Shown: piece after piece, positions 7,836 to 15,915 of the stretch
How positions within the stretch are numbered: position 1 is the stretch's first letter
How the letters are laid out: each line of letters starts with the position of its first letter
Source: Gammaproteobacteria bacterium
GTDB taxonomy: Bacteria > Pseudomonadota > Gammaproteobacteria > Competibacterales > Competibacteraceae
NCBI GenBank assembly: GCA_024235135.1
Contig: JACKMZ010000011.1
Span: 1 to 64,000 of the forward strand
Reading direction: 5' to 3'
Length of the DNA: 64,000 nucleotides
Made by a program: the position numbers and the translations under genes
The notes under the pieces: generated by a model
Databases searched by the model: none
What the model saw: only the letters and a program-made list of their open reading frames with translations
Told to the model about the DNA's origin: nothing

Positions 7836-8328
7836 CAGGTTCACCTATCCGCTTGGCTGTCGGCCGGGCCGACGCCGGGTCAATCACTCGCGTAAGCACA
7901 CAGGGGATGTCAGAACCCAGGACCTATTCGCGTACCGGAAAACGGCGTAGAACAGCTACGTGATTTTCCCGACGCGAAGACCACAAAAACAAAGGTTCCG
8001 CTTCCCTCTATGTGGTTATTACCCGTCACGGGCCGGTTGGTTTAACCCAAGGCAAAATTATTTTTTGGGGCGAGAGCCGTCTCTTTCGAAGGGCTATCTC
8101 ATCGGGGCATCAAGCCGTGCTATGGGGTGGAATGCGCCCAATTACGCGTTGCACGCGCCCAACGCAACCCCATCGGCTGGTACTCACGGGACTTCCGGCG
8201 CTTGGAACACTATTGCCATTACGCCGGCATCAGTTGGTTTGAGGCCAAAATCGCTATTATCCGCCCGGCCGTGCGCCCTATTGGGCCAAACCACTTTATA
8301 CGTTACCGGCAACTGCGTAACTCCTACG
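7836..8328. other. Gap with a folded inverted-repeat region
   Basis: No convincing gene is seen in this 493-bp gap between the unrecognised gene and the recombinase. At 8113-8178 a nested inverted repeat can be drawn: AGCCG (8113-8117) with CGGCT (8174-8178), ATGGGGT (8122-8128) with ACCCCAT (8167-8173), and an inner hairpin GCGTTG (8146-8151) with CAACGC (8160-8165). A further arm pair of the TGGTTTG/CAAACCA type lies at about 8236-8294. This could be an attachment or resolution site, or a transcribed RNA structure. Confidence 0.45.
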
Positions 8329-9396
8329 TCACAACATATCCCGTCCCGCGTGCTCGACGAAGGCTTCGGCGTCGTCGATATATTGTTGCAGCGTGGCGAG
8401 CGTCTGGCGGGTGACGGCGCGCAATTTATAAGGGGTCGCGCCATTCATCGCCGCCTGGGTGGCGAAACCGCGCCGCAGGCTGTGGGCGGCGTACAGACGC
8501 GGATCGAAGCCGGCCTTGAAGGCATACCACTTGACGATCAACGCGACGGTTTGCGGCGACAAGGCTTGATCGGGACGTATCCGCCCGGCGCGATCGAAGC
8601 GTACGAACACCGGTCCCGTGGTGATCTCGGCCCGCGCCAGCCAGGTATTGAGCGCCCGCACGGGGCACGCCTGTTTGCCACGCAGGACCGGCACGACCGC
8701 GCCGCGTCCTTCCTGGTCGGTTTTCGAGCGGGGCAACCGCACCCGCACGCCGTCGAGTTCGAGAAGCAAATCCTCCACCCGAATGGCGACCAGTTCGGAA
8801 CGCCGGAAGGCGCCGGCGAAGCCCAGTAACAACAAGGCGCGGTCACGGCAACCGCGTAAGCTATCGGGAATCGTTTCCACCATGGCCTTGACCTGGGCGG
8901 CCAAGGCGGGCGTTTTCGGCCGCACTTGCCGGCCATGATGCCGGGCGATACCGGCCAACGCGCCCCGCACGAGTTTATGCGACGTCGGCAGCAACTCCCC
9001 GGCGACGTCATGGGCCAGGCGAATCGCCGCCAAGCGCCGTTCCAGGGTGCTGATCTGCAAGCCGTCGCGCGCTTGACTGGCCAGAAACAGAGCGATCGTC
9101 TCCGGCTCCGCCGGCAGCGGCGAAAGCCCCCGTTGCCGACACCATTCCTGAAATACTGTCCAGTCTGAGCGGTAGGCCCGCGCCGTGCTAGGTGCAAGCT
9201 GTTGGCGAAGGTAGTTTTCCAACGCCTCCTGTTCGACTTGTCTCTGAAGTGGTCCGATGCTCGGGAATGTCTCCACGGGCCAATCCTGGGACTCGACGGA
9301 CTCGACGGACTCGGCGGACTCGGCGGTGTCCGGCTGCTGTAAACGAGGCGCTGTCATTACACGGGTACTCGGGTCAAAAAGCGATGGTGTGAGCAT
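8329..9396 (-). CDS. tnpS: Tyrosine recombinase, TnpS-like
   Basis: This 355-residue phage-integrase-type recombinase has an N-terminal SAM-like core-binding domain at about residues 50-150 (LAPSTARAYRSDWTVFQEWCR). The catalytic domain follows with Arg in AGAFRRSELVAIR, Lys in PRSKTDQEG, His-x-x-Arg in AAHSLRRGFA and the nucleophile Tyr in ATLQQYIDD. The position before SLATLQ-like helices is Arg (VTRQTLATLQ) where many relatives have His. The first 40 residues are low-complexity VES/AES repeats. It is divergent from a KfrA-like coiled-coil gene, the arrangement of tnpS and tnpT in Tn4651-type transposons, where the pair resolves cointegrates. No Tn3-family transposase is nearby. A shorter start at 9357 is possible. 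Confidence 0.8.
   Translation of the reverse strand: MLTPSLFDPSTRVMTAPRLQQPDTAESAESVESVESQDWPVETFPSIGPLQRQVEQEALENYLRQQLAPSTARAYRSDWTVFQEWCRQRGLSPLPAEPETIALFLASQARDGLQISTLERRLAAIRLAHDVAGELLPTSHKLVRGALAGIARHHGRQVRPKTPALAAQVKAMVETIPDSLRGCRDRALLLLGFAGAFRRSELVAIRVEDLLLELDGVRVRLPRSKTDQEGRGAVVPVLRGKQACPVRALNTWLARAEITTGPVFVRFDRAGRIRPDQALSPQTVALIVKWYAFKAGFDPRLYAAHSLRRGFATQAAMNGATPYKLRAVTRQTLATLQQYIDDAEAFVEHAGRDML
9290..9325. repeat. Four 9-bp tandem repeats in the recombinase gene
   Basis: Units GACTCGACG, GACTCGACG, GACTCGGCG, GACTCGGCG lie at 9290-9298, 9299-9307, 9308-9316 and 9317-9325. On the minus strand they encode alternating Ala/Val-Glu-Ser triplets in the disordered N-terminus, before the core-binding domain, so copy number can vary without touching catalysis. 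Confidence 0.85.
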
Positions 9397-9548
9397 TCTT
9401 GAGAAAAGCGTATGACAATCCTCGAAAATTTTCCATAGCGTGAAAGACCTTTATCGTTAGTTATTAGAAATTTCTATTAGTAATTCAATCTGAAATGTAA
9501 AATAGAAAAACTATCTTGCTATTCTCATTTCATTCTCAGGAGTCATTG
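9397..9548. promoter_or_regulatory. Divergent control region, candidate resolution site
   Basis: This AT-rich 152-bp spacer lies between the divergent recombinase and KfrA-like genes. It contains perfect palindromes GAAAATTTTC at 9424-9433 and TAGAAATTTCTA at 9465-9476, the latter flanked by imperfect TTA/TAA arms, and another TAGAAA at about 9503. In Tn4651 the site acted on by TnpS and TnpT (rst) lies in the same place, so this is the natural candidate for recombinase and partner binding as well as both promoters. That role is inferred. Confidence 0.5.
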
Positions 9549-10535
9549 ATGCCGCGCGCCGTTGCAACTTATGAAGCCGTCAAACAAGCCGCCGTCACCC
9601 TGCTCGCTCGCGGCGAACTGCCCACGCTGGAGCGATTGCGGGCGCTGGTCGGCCACGGCAGCTTCACGACCATCCGTCAACATTATCAGCGCCTGCAACA
9701 GGAACTGCGTGAACAACCCAAAGCCCAATGGCCATCGACGGTCCCGGCGACCTTGGTGAGCGGTCTGGAGCAACTCTGGCATACGGCGATGGAAGCCGCC
9801 GAAGAGCAGTACCAAGCCCTCAAGAGCGAGGCGGTCGCTCGAATCGGGGCGGCCGAGCAACAGATCCAGGATTTTCAGCAAACGCTCACCCAGACCCAGC
9901 AACAGGTCGATACGCTGGAACAAAAGCAAGCCACGGCGCGGGAACAGATTCAGACATTGGAGAAGGCGTTGGCCGTGGCCCAGGATCGCTTGGCGACTCG
10001 TACCGCCGCCTTGGAAGACTGGCAGAAGCAGGCGGGCGAGGCCCAGCAAGCCGTAGCGGCCGCACGGGCTGAAGTGGAGCAGGAGCGGAATCGGGCATCG
10101 CAGGCGGAAATCCACCTGGCTGAACGGACCCAGGAACTCAACGCGCAGGGTCAAGAGGTGGACCGGCTGCTCCAACAGTTGGCGGGCGGTGAGAAAGAAC
10201 GCCAAACGGTGTGTCGACATCTCGCGGAGGCGGAGCAACGCCTCGCGGATGCCGAGCACCGAATCGCGGCCATCGAGCAAGCTGGGGTCAAGCAACTTGC
10301 GGAATGGGAAAAGAAACTACAGGTGATTGCCGCCGACCGCGATCAGGAAAGCCAACGCCGCGAGGCATTGGAACGGAAACTCACGGCGGCGGAGATGAGT
10401 CGTGCCGCCGCTGAGCGTGAGGTGGAGGTATTGGAGCGTAATTTGGATGCGTTGGCTTACCGATTTGCCCAAGGCGGGGAAAAACCGCCCACCCCGCCAC
10501 CCCGGAAACCCAATACTTCCACTCGATCCCGTTGA
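9549..10535 (+). CDS. tnpT: KfrA_N DNA-binding coiled-coil protein, TnpT-like
   Basis: This 328-residue protein starts at ATG 9549, with AGGAG six bases upstream. Residues 1-60 (TYEAVKQAAVTLLARGELPTLERLRALVGHGSFTTIRQHYQRLQ) match the KfrA_N type DNA-binding domain seen in plasmid and transposon proteins. Residues about 75-310 form one long Gln/Glu/Ala-rich coiled coil, ending in a Pro/Arg tail. Length and architecture match TnpT of Tn4651 (about 330 residues), which works with the tyrosine recombinase TnpS in cointegrate resolution. The divergent placement next to the recombinase supports this. It could instead be a stand-alone chromosomal regulator of the KfrA type. Confidence 0.75.
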   Translation: MPRAVATYEAVKQAAVTLLARGELPTLERLRALVGHGSFTTIRQHYQRLQQELREQPKAQWPSTVPATLVSGLEQLWHTAMEAAEEQYQALKSEAVARIGAAEQQIQDFQQTLTQTQQQVDTLEQKQATAREQIQTLEKALAVAQDRLATRTAALEDWQKQAGEAQQAVAAARAEVEQERNRASQAEIHLAERTQELNAQGQEVDRLLQQLAGGEKERQTVCRHLAEAEQRLADAEHRIAAIEQAGVKQLAEWEKKLQVIAADRDQESQRREALERKLTAAEMSRAAAEREVEVLERNLDALAYRFAQGGEKPPTPPPRKPNTSTRSR

Positions 10536-10571
10536 GTGGTCTCGCGCCCCGAAATGTTCGGTAGCTGCGGC

Positions 10572-11087
10572 CTATCTCATCGTGTCGGCCGCTGGCTGAA
10601 CGTTTCGCCGAAAGATTTCCAGCAGGGCGGTCGTTCCCAGGTAATCCTTGGTGTCCATGGCCGCCACTTTTTCGAGCAAAGGAATGCCCTTGGCGGTATC
10701 GCCTTGTCGAGCGTACAAATAGGCTTCCCCCTTCAAACAGAGCAGGTAGAATCGGACCAGCACCATTTCTCGCTCATGGCCTTCACTAAGCTGCGTTTCT
10801 TGGAGTTCGCGCCAATCTTCCGGTAGATCCAATTGGCGTCGCGCGACTTCGCGCGCCTGTTGAGAGATGTCTATCGCTTCGGCGAATCGGTGTCGGTACA
10901 CGTAAAACCGGAACAGATAAACCAACACCATCAGATTTTCCGGCGCTAGCCGATAGGCACGCTGCAGATCGCTCTCGGCATTACCGTCACTGTAATCTTC
11001 GGCCGCTCGTTGGATTAGCTGAACGACTTCGTCGGAAGGGGGATTTTCGAAAAATAACGGTTCGGCATCGAAGGATAGCAAGTCCAC
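10572..11087 (-). CDS. TPR-like helical protein
   Basis: This 171-residue protein begins at a GTG (11087), chosen over an upstream TTG because GAGGA lies eight bases before it. It opens MDLLSFDAEPLFFENPPSDEV and continues as helical repeats with TPR-like spacing (AESDLQRAYRLAPENLMVLVYLFRFYVYRHRFAEAIDISQQA, later LLCLKGEAYLYARQGDTAKGIPLLEKVAAMD). There is no signal peptide. I recall similar proteins near nitrogen-fixation genes in other bacteria, but no such genes are here, so that link is unproven. A protein-protein adaptor role is the most that can be inferred. Confidence 0.7.
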   Translation of the reverse strand: MDLLSFDAEPLFFENPPSDEVVQLIQRAAEDYSDGNAESDLQRAYRLAPENLMVLVYLFRFYVYRHRFAEAIDISQQAREVARRQLDLPEDWRELQETQLSEGHEREMVLVRFYLLCLKGEAYLYARQGDTAKGIPLLEKVAAMDTKDYLGTTALLEIFRRNVQPAADTMR

Positions 11088-11177
11088 TATAGAATTCCTC
11101 AGCAAATCAACGGATTTAGGATGGCGTCATTAAATCCGAGACGATCATCACAAGCAAGCCGTCGCCGGCAAGAAACT

Positions 11178-12206
11178 TCAGACTTCCTCGATGCAGATCT
11201 CACGGCGCACGATCGCCAGCAGGGTGCGGATCGTCAGACCGACGACGATAAGCGAAAGGACAGCGATGAGAAAAACCGCCAAGTATTTGAATTCCATCAT
11301 GCCGGTGTGTTCGAACATGAGCCAGGTGGCGATCGTCATCGCCGCCAGCGGGAAAGAATAAGCCCACCAAGATATAAAAAAGCGCAAGCGAGCGAATTTA
11401 CCGAATTGGGTAGCCAGCAACAGGGTGAGAAACAAGGCGCAGTAATATAGGATGCGCGCGAAGTGGTCCAGGCCATCGTTGAGCTTGATATAGGAGATGA
11501 ACCCGACCGCGGGTGGTGCGATGAGAATGAAAAAGGTGGGCACCAGCCGTTCCGGCAAGGGATGGTGGAAAATCACCCGATAGAAAATCACCGTGAATAA
11601 CACGATCCAGAATACGAGGCCGATGCTGAAGAAAAACCACGCGATTTCGTTGCTGGTATGTTCGACGCCCGCAATGGGAACCAGAATGTTGCCGACCACG
11701 GGAATGAACCAGGCGGGATTGAGGTGGGTGATCTCGTAGGTCGTCTGGTTGACCCAGATACCCATGATGTAGAAGGTGAAGCCTAAATGCACGATGGCCC
11801 CGACGTGCCATAGCCACCGCGAGAGATCCGGCGCCACGTGCAGCGTGCCGATAGCCAGTAAAATCAAGCCGATGGAAATGGTGGAGAAGAAATTCAGTTT
11901 GACGGGATGTCGCAGCTCTTGAATGACGGCCGGGCGGCAGACCAGTATTTTTGCCGTGTACAGCAAAATCAGCACGACGAACACGGTCGCGGAAAAACCC
12001 AGTAAATAGGGACTGACATGAAAGGGAAGCGCCAGATGGGTCTCGGTTTTCGACCAAGCGATGGTCCAGCCGGTCAGACCCATGACCATGGCGAAAAATG
12101 ACACAGGAAACAGGGCTAGCCGGCTGTCGGTAGCGGCCAGTGAAGGCGAGGCGGCTGGGTTATTGGAGTCAGGCCGTGGTGGCTTGGAAGGGACAATGGA
12201 GGTCAT
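11178..12206 (-). CDS. SLAC1/TehA-family anion channel
   Basis: This 342-residue membrane protein has ten hydrophobic segments, the five-hairpin plan of the SLAC1/TehA voltage-dependent anion channel family. Family-like stretches include FPVSFFAMVMGLTGWTIAW near the start, HLNPAWFIPVVGNILVPIAG in the middle and LRFFISWWAYSFPLAAMTIATWLM near the end; Phe residues of this type gate the pore. Bacterial members are linked to tellurite or disinfectant tolerance and C4-acid movement, but the ion carried here is not predictable. The N-terminal 30 residues are polar and cytosolic. Confidence 0.85.
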   Translation of the reverse strand: MTSIVPSKPPRPDSNNPAASPSLAATDSRLALFPVSFFAMVMGLTGWTIAWSKTETHLALPFHVSPYLLGFSATVFVVLILLYTAKILVCRPAVIQELRHPVKLNFFSTISIGLILLAIGTLHVAPDLSRWLWHVGAIVHLGFTFYIMGIWVNQTTYEITHLNPAWFIPVVGNILVPIAGVEHTSNEIAWFFFSIGLVFWIVLFTVIFYRVIFHHPLPERLVPTFFILIAPPAVGFISYIKLNDGLDHFARILYYCALFLTLLLATQFGKFARLRFFISWWAYSFPLAAMTIATWLMFEHTGMMEFKYLAVFLIAVLSLIVVGLTIRTLLAIVRREICIEEV

Positions 12207-12641
12207 GGCAACGTGGAAGCTCTTGATGCGTTTGAAATCTATCGATAGGCGAACGGGTTCGAACCCGTTTCGAACATTAACCCCAATCGGTGATTAAGTA
12301 TCACAAGGTCCTTGGGTCCTATTTATACAATATCTGTATATTATAAAACATTAATATATCTCAAACATCCGGCTTTTCGTCGCGTCGATGGCCTATGGCT
12401 GGACTGGATGGTTGCGTCGAGCATGCTTTGCTCGTCACCCCAGCGAAAGATCCTTTTGGGCTTGATTCAATCGGAATGGCGGTTTTTTTGTCCGTCCTCA
12501 TGTCGCCATAAACTGTATCAATAGTGCATCGGGGAGTGGCATGTATTCTGCAATTTTGCTAATGGCTGGATCGGATAATTCAGGTCCGTTCGCAGGGACG
12601 CCCAACGACGAACTTTCAATTTTCAAAGAGAGACACAGGCA
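12207..12641. other. AT-rich intergenic region
   Basis: This 435-bp gap has a strongly AT-rich part (about 12295-12365) upstream of the divergent channel gene and a plus-strand gene. It probably holds both promoters. No repeat, RNA gene or convincing frame was found. Confidence 0.4.
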
Positions 12642-13172
12642 ATGGCGACACCACCGGCACGTAATAATTCGGCATCCAGTGAAAAACGTAAATCGTACAT
12701 CGAACATGGAATCAATGTCGTGCAGCGTACCATTCACTACTATCGTGGTTTTCAGAAGGTCATCACTGAAAATAAACAGACCTATTTACGTGGGAGCATG
12801 GCGGTTAGGGATTGCGAAAACAATGAATATATGTGGTTCGATACGATTGAGCGTATGGATGGCGCACCCTGGCTTAGACCTGGATTTTATAACGCCGCCA
12901 TGGAAAATTCGGTCGATGCAAAAAATCCCGGACGACAACAAATTCGTCCGGTGCACACTCAGCGCAACAGCGAGAATAGAATTTGCAATTTTCTGATCCA
13001 TCCGTCCGCGAAACCGCATTTTCTCACGGGCTGTATCGCGCCGGGCACCGAAGATGTAGGGGGACTACTCGATTCCTCGGATTCTCTCGAACTCATTTTC
13101 GATTGTCTGGGCGGCTTTCAGCCGGGAAAACAGGTGTTCTTGAGGGTCGATGGCGCCATGCCGGGTCAATAG
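12642..13172 (+). CDS. DUF5675-like protein (tentative)
   Basis: This 176-residue soluble protein has no signal peptide. The second half has a strand-rich pattern that ends NRICNFLIHPSAKPHFLTGCIAPG (about residues 111-134), recalling the DUF5675 family, in which a His-containing strand and a Gly-Cys-Ile motif resemble the active site of L,D-transpeptidases. DWFD/ER-type strands before it (MWFDTIERMDG, LRPGFYNAAM) fit the same family. The assignment is from motif shape only. It is followed in the same direction by another AT-richer gene, and both may have arrived together. Confidence 0.5.
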   Translation: MATPPARNNSASSEKRKSYIEHGINVVQRTIHYYRGFQKVITENKQTYLRGSMAVRDCENNEYMWFDTIERMDGAPWLRPGFYNAAMENSVDAKNPGRQQIRPVHTQRNSENRICNFLIHPSAKPHFLTGCIAPGTEDVGGLLDSSDSLELIFDCLGGFQPGKQVFLRVDGAMPGQ

Positions 13173-13501
13173 ACAGAGAGCGGTGTCTAGCGGGCTAAGC
13201 GCACAGTGGGATTCACTTCGGCAGTCTTCGGTTCGATTTGATCCGGTTCAATCCGAACCGGATCAAATCGAACCATTCTGCGGAATCGATATAGAAAGTC
13301 TCGGATCGATTCTGTGGAATTATTGAGTTTCCATCCTCGATAATTGAATTGGTACAGAGTCTGCTATTAGCAATGCATTACCATTTAATCAACGATTCAT
13401 CATGGACTCCATGACGCCGTAATTCTCGATGGCCGCATTTTGCCTGTTATTTTCAACATTATTTAATCGCCAGCCAGTGGGCAAGGTAAAAAGGAACTGA
13501 A
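13173..13501. other. Intergenic region around the inverted repeat
   Basis: Apart from the 19-bp inverted repeat, this 329-bp gap is AT-rich from about 13300 onward and probably carries the promoter of the downstream gene. An AAGGA sequence at 13489-13493 is the likely ribosome site for the ATG at 13502. Confidence 0.45.
13230..13274. repeat. Perfect 19-bp inverted repeat
   Basis: Arms at 13230-13248 and 13256-13274 are perfectly complementary over 19 bases with a seven-base loop. The stem carries GGTTCGATTTGATCCGGTT. No T-run follows on either strand, so it is not a standard intrinsic terminator. It lies 58 bases after the DUF5675-like gene and 228 bases before the lyase-like gene. Confidence 0.85.
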
Positions 13502-13999
13502 ATGTCATCGTATCTTCCCTATCACCCCGTTGACGGATCCTATGTGCAAATTCCGAGATCAATCTACTCTCAATACTATGATGAAGAAATGCCGGGGCTT
13601 CCAGTTCCTTGCCGAAAATATCATATCAGCTCGGATGTCGGCAGCGCGCGTACTATCGCCAATCTCGTTCTACCCTATTTGGTGCAAAGACAGATACATC
13701 ACAAAGTCGTCAGCAATTTCAATTTTCTTATCGAGCAAACGATCGGACATGAATATGATCAAGCGGGAAAGTTTATTACGGTCTATATGGACTCAAGGGT
13801 GGATCAGCAAAACGAAATAATGGAAACGCTCAATCGCAGATTTGAAGAAACGTCGGGAATTCGGCCGTGCGAAAGCTGGCCGACCCGACGTCGCCGCAAA
13901 GGTGAAGAGAATGTCACGCGGGAATACGAGGAACCCGTGTATCGAAATCGGCAGGGCGTATTCATTTTTGGGGGGTTTATTTGCGATCCCTTGAATTAA
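13502..13999 (+). CDS. Stand-alone LanL/LanKC-type lyase domain protein (OspF/SpvC fold, candidate)
   Basis: This 165-residue soluble protein follows the sequence plan of the N-terminal lyase domain of class III/IV lanthipeptide synthetases, which is related to phosphothreonine lyases OspF, SpvC and HopAI1. Visible features are CRKYHIS (Lys39-x-His41, the KxH pair), then VLPYLVQRQIHHKVV with Lys68 where SpvC-type enzymes have the base Lys, then QAGKFITVYMD (residues 88-97) equivalent to the SGKFITVYP strand, and a terminal VYRNRQGVFIFGGFI. Such enzymes eliminate phosphate from pSer or pThr. No kinase or cyclase domain is present in this protein or its neighbours, which is unusual. The activity is inferred from motifs only. 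The DNA is AT-richer than that of flanking genes. Confidence 0.55.
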   Translation: MSSYLPYHPVDGSYVQIPRSIYSQYYDEEMPGLPVPCRKYHISSDVGSARTIANLVLPYLVQRQIHHKVVSNFNFLIEQTIGHEYDQAGKFITVYMDSRVDQQNEIMETLNRRFEETSGIRPCESWPTRRRRKGEENVTREYEEPVYRNRQGVFIFGGFICDPLN

Positions 14000-14115
14000 G
14001 CAAAGGGTATCCGGGCAAGATCCCGAATCGCGGTTGAGTTCCAGAATTCCGCTCGCCCACGGTTGCCGGATTCATGAAGACGTCACCGGATTGGCCGCGC
14101 GACCTCTTCGCGGCG

Positions 14116-14145
14116 TGTCCCGGCATGGAAATCCACGCCGGGACA
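14116..14145 (-). other. Hairpin downstream of ahpF
   Basis: A nine-base stem TGTCCCGGC/GCCGGGACA (14116-14124 with 14137-14145) follows the ahpF stop codon on the minus strand. There is no T-run, so it may stabilise the mRNA end or work with Rho rather than act as an intrinsic terminator. Confidence 0.45.
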
Positions 14146-14162
14146 ACGAGACGCGGGGATCA

Positions 14163-15758
14163 TCAGGCCACCGCGGCTTCGGATTGGACTTCCTCGACGG
14201 TCGCCGAAGTGCGGATCAGGTAATCGAATGCCGCCAACGCCGCTTTGGAGCCTTCGCCGGCCGCGATGACGATCTGCTTGTAGGGGACCGTGGTGCAGTC
14301 GCCCGCCGCGAACACGCCGGGCGCGTTGGTCGCGCCGCGCGCATCCACCTCGATTTCGCCGAATTGACTGAGTTGCACCGACCCTTTGAGCCAATCGGTG
14401 TTGGGTATCAAGCCGATTTGCACGAATACGCCTTCCAGCGGAACCGTGTGGGTATCCCCGTTGCCGCGATCCTGGTACGCAAGGCCATTGACCTTGCCGG
14501 CCGCTCCGGTGATTTCGGTGGTCATGGCGTTGGTATGCACCGTGACATTAGGCAGGCTGCGGAGCTTTTTCACCAGCACGGCATCGGCCTTCAACTCGGG
14601 TAGGAATTCCAACACCGTGACATGCTTGACTACGCCGGCCAGGTCGATGGCCGCTTCGACCCCCGAATTTCCTCCACCGATGACCGCCACGTCCTTGCCC
14701 TTGAACAAGGGTCCGTCGCAGTGCGGGCAATACGCCACGCCCTTGGTCCGATATTCCTGTTCGCCGGGCACGTTCACATTGCGCCAGCGGGCGCCGGTCG
14801 TGAGGATCACGGCGCGGCTCTTGAGCGTCGCGCCATTGGCGAGTCGGACCTCGATCAGACCACCGGGCCGTCCGGCGGGCACCAATTGCTCGACCCGTTG
14901 CAGATTGAGGATTTCTACGTCGTAGGCGCGCACGTGTTGCTCCAGAGCGGCGGCATATTTCGGGCCGTCGGTTTCCGGAACGCCGGGGTAGTTCTCGATG
15001 GCCAGCGTATCCAGCACCTGACCGCCGAAGCGTTCCGCCACCACGCCAGTACGGATGCCCTTGCGCGCTGCGTAGACGGCCGCCGCCGCGCCAGCCGGGC
15101 CGCCGCCCACGATCAGTACGTCATAGGGTTCCTTGGCATTGAGCTTGGCGGCCTCGCGTTGCGCGGCGCCGGTATCGACCTTGGCGATGATTTCCTCGAC
15201 GTTCATGCGACCGGTACCGAACATCTCGCCGTTCAGAAACACCGTGGGAACACCCATGATCTGCTGTTCCTCGATCTCCTTCTGATACAGGCCGCCGTCG
15301 ATGATGGTCACCTTGACGCGAGAATTGAACACCGCCATCAGCGTCAGTGCCTGCACCACGTCCGGGCAATTGTGGCAGGACAGGGACATGTAAACCGTGA
15401 AATCGAGCGCGACGTCCAGGTTCTTGATCTGTTCGAGTACATCGTCTTCGACCTTGGGCGGATGGCCACCGGTCCACAACAAGGCGAGCACCAACGACGT
15501 GAATTCGTGGCCCATCGGGATCGCCGCGAAGCGGAGCTTCATATCGCCGCCGACGCGATTGAGCGTGAACGACGGTTTACGCGCATCCGCGCCGTCGGTT
15601 CTGAGCGTGATCTTGTCGCTCATGCCGGCGATTTGTTCCAGTAGTTCCAGCAGCTCTCGGGATTTCTCGCCGCCGTCCAGCGAAGCCACCATTTCGAATG
15701 GCTGCGTGACGCGTTCCAGGTACGCGCGCAATTGAATTTTGAGATCGTCGTCTAACAT
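14163..15758 (-). CDS. ahpF: Alkyl hydroperoxide reductase subunit F
   Basis: This 531-residue FAD disulfide oxidoreductase passes electrons from NAD(P)H to AhpC. An N-terminal tandem thioredoxin-fold domain (to about residue 200) carries the Cys pair [13 protein letters not shown] thioredoxin-reductase-like part follows with the FAD-binding [21 protein letters not shown], redox-active [14 protein letters not shown]-binding [18 protein letters not shown] and the closing FAD motif [15 protein letters not shown]. Length and motif order match full AhpF. It lies 157 bp after ahpC on the same strand, with a terminator between them, so it may be read by partial readthrough or its own promoter. Confidence 0.97.
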   Translation of the reverse strand: MLDDDLKIQLRAYLERVTQPFEMVASLDGGEKSRELLELLEQIAGMSDKITLRTDGADARKPSFTLNRVGGDMKLRFAAIPMGHEFTSLVLALLWTGGHPPKVEDDVLEQIKNLDVALDFTVYMSLSCHNCPDVVQALTLMAVFNSRVKVTIIDGGLYQKEIEEQQIMGVPTVFLNGEMFGTGRMNVEEIIAKVDTGAAQREAAKLNAKEPYDVLIVGGGPAGAAAAVYAARKGIRTGVVAERFGGQVLDTLAIENYPGVPETDGPKYAAALEQHVRAYDVEILNLQRVEQLVPAGRPGGLIEVRLANGATLKSRAVILTTGARWRNVNVPGEQEYRTKGVAYCPHCDGPLFKGKDVAVIGGGNSGVEAAIDLAGVVKHVTVLEFLPELKADAVLVKKLRSLPNVTVHTNAMTTEITGAAGKVNGLAYQDRGNGDTHTVPLEGVFVQIGLIPNTDWLKGSVQLSQFGEIEVDARGATNAPGVFAAGDCTTVPYKQIVIAAGEGSKAALAAFDYLIRTSATVEEVQSEAAVA

Positions 15759-15827
15759 GGGTGTGGTTGCTCCTTGTCAAATAGGGGCCTCGCGCTGGAT
15801 GAAACCGCGCCGAAGGCGGGAATTCTC

Positions 15828-15870
15828 AAAAAAAACCGGACGGGAGGTGTCACTAACCTGCCCCGTCCGG
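15828..15870 (-). terminator. Intrinsic terminator after ahpC
   Basis: On the minus strand a nine-base GC-rich stem CCGGACGGG/CCCGTCCGG (15862-15870 with 15836-15844) is followed directly by eight T residues (15835-15828). It lies about 46 bases after the ahpC stop, before ahpF, and would make ahpC transcripts far more abundant than ahpF. Confidence 0.85.
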
Positions 15871-15915
15871 TCAAAGACGCACGCCTAGCGTGCTTCGAAA
15901 AAACCGGGGTAAGGC

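Noticed and set aside
8113..8178. Integron attC site
   Set aside because: The folded region lacks the RYYYAAC core and its inverse-core spacing, and the recombinase lacks the integron-specific insertion that I could identify.
8329..10535. Complete Tn3-family transposon
   Set aside because: No transposase gene or terminal inverted repeats are visible in the window; only the resolution-module-like pair is present.
12642..13172. L,D-transpeptidase enzyme
   Set aside because: The His...GCI motif is only similar. The spacing and surrounding residues fit DUF5675 better, and no YkuD core is visible.
14622..15644. Long 340-codon plus-strand frame opposite ahpF
   Set aside because: It is an antisense frame of a well-conserved gene in GC-rich DNA, with no family similarity.
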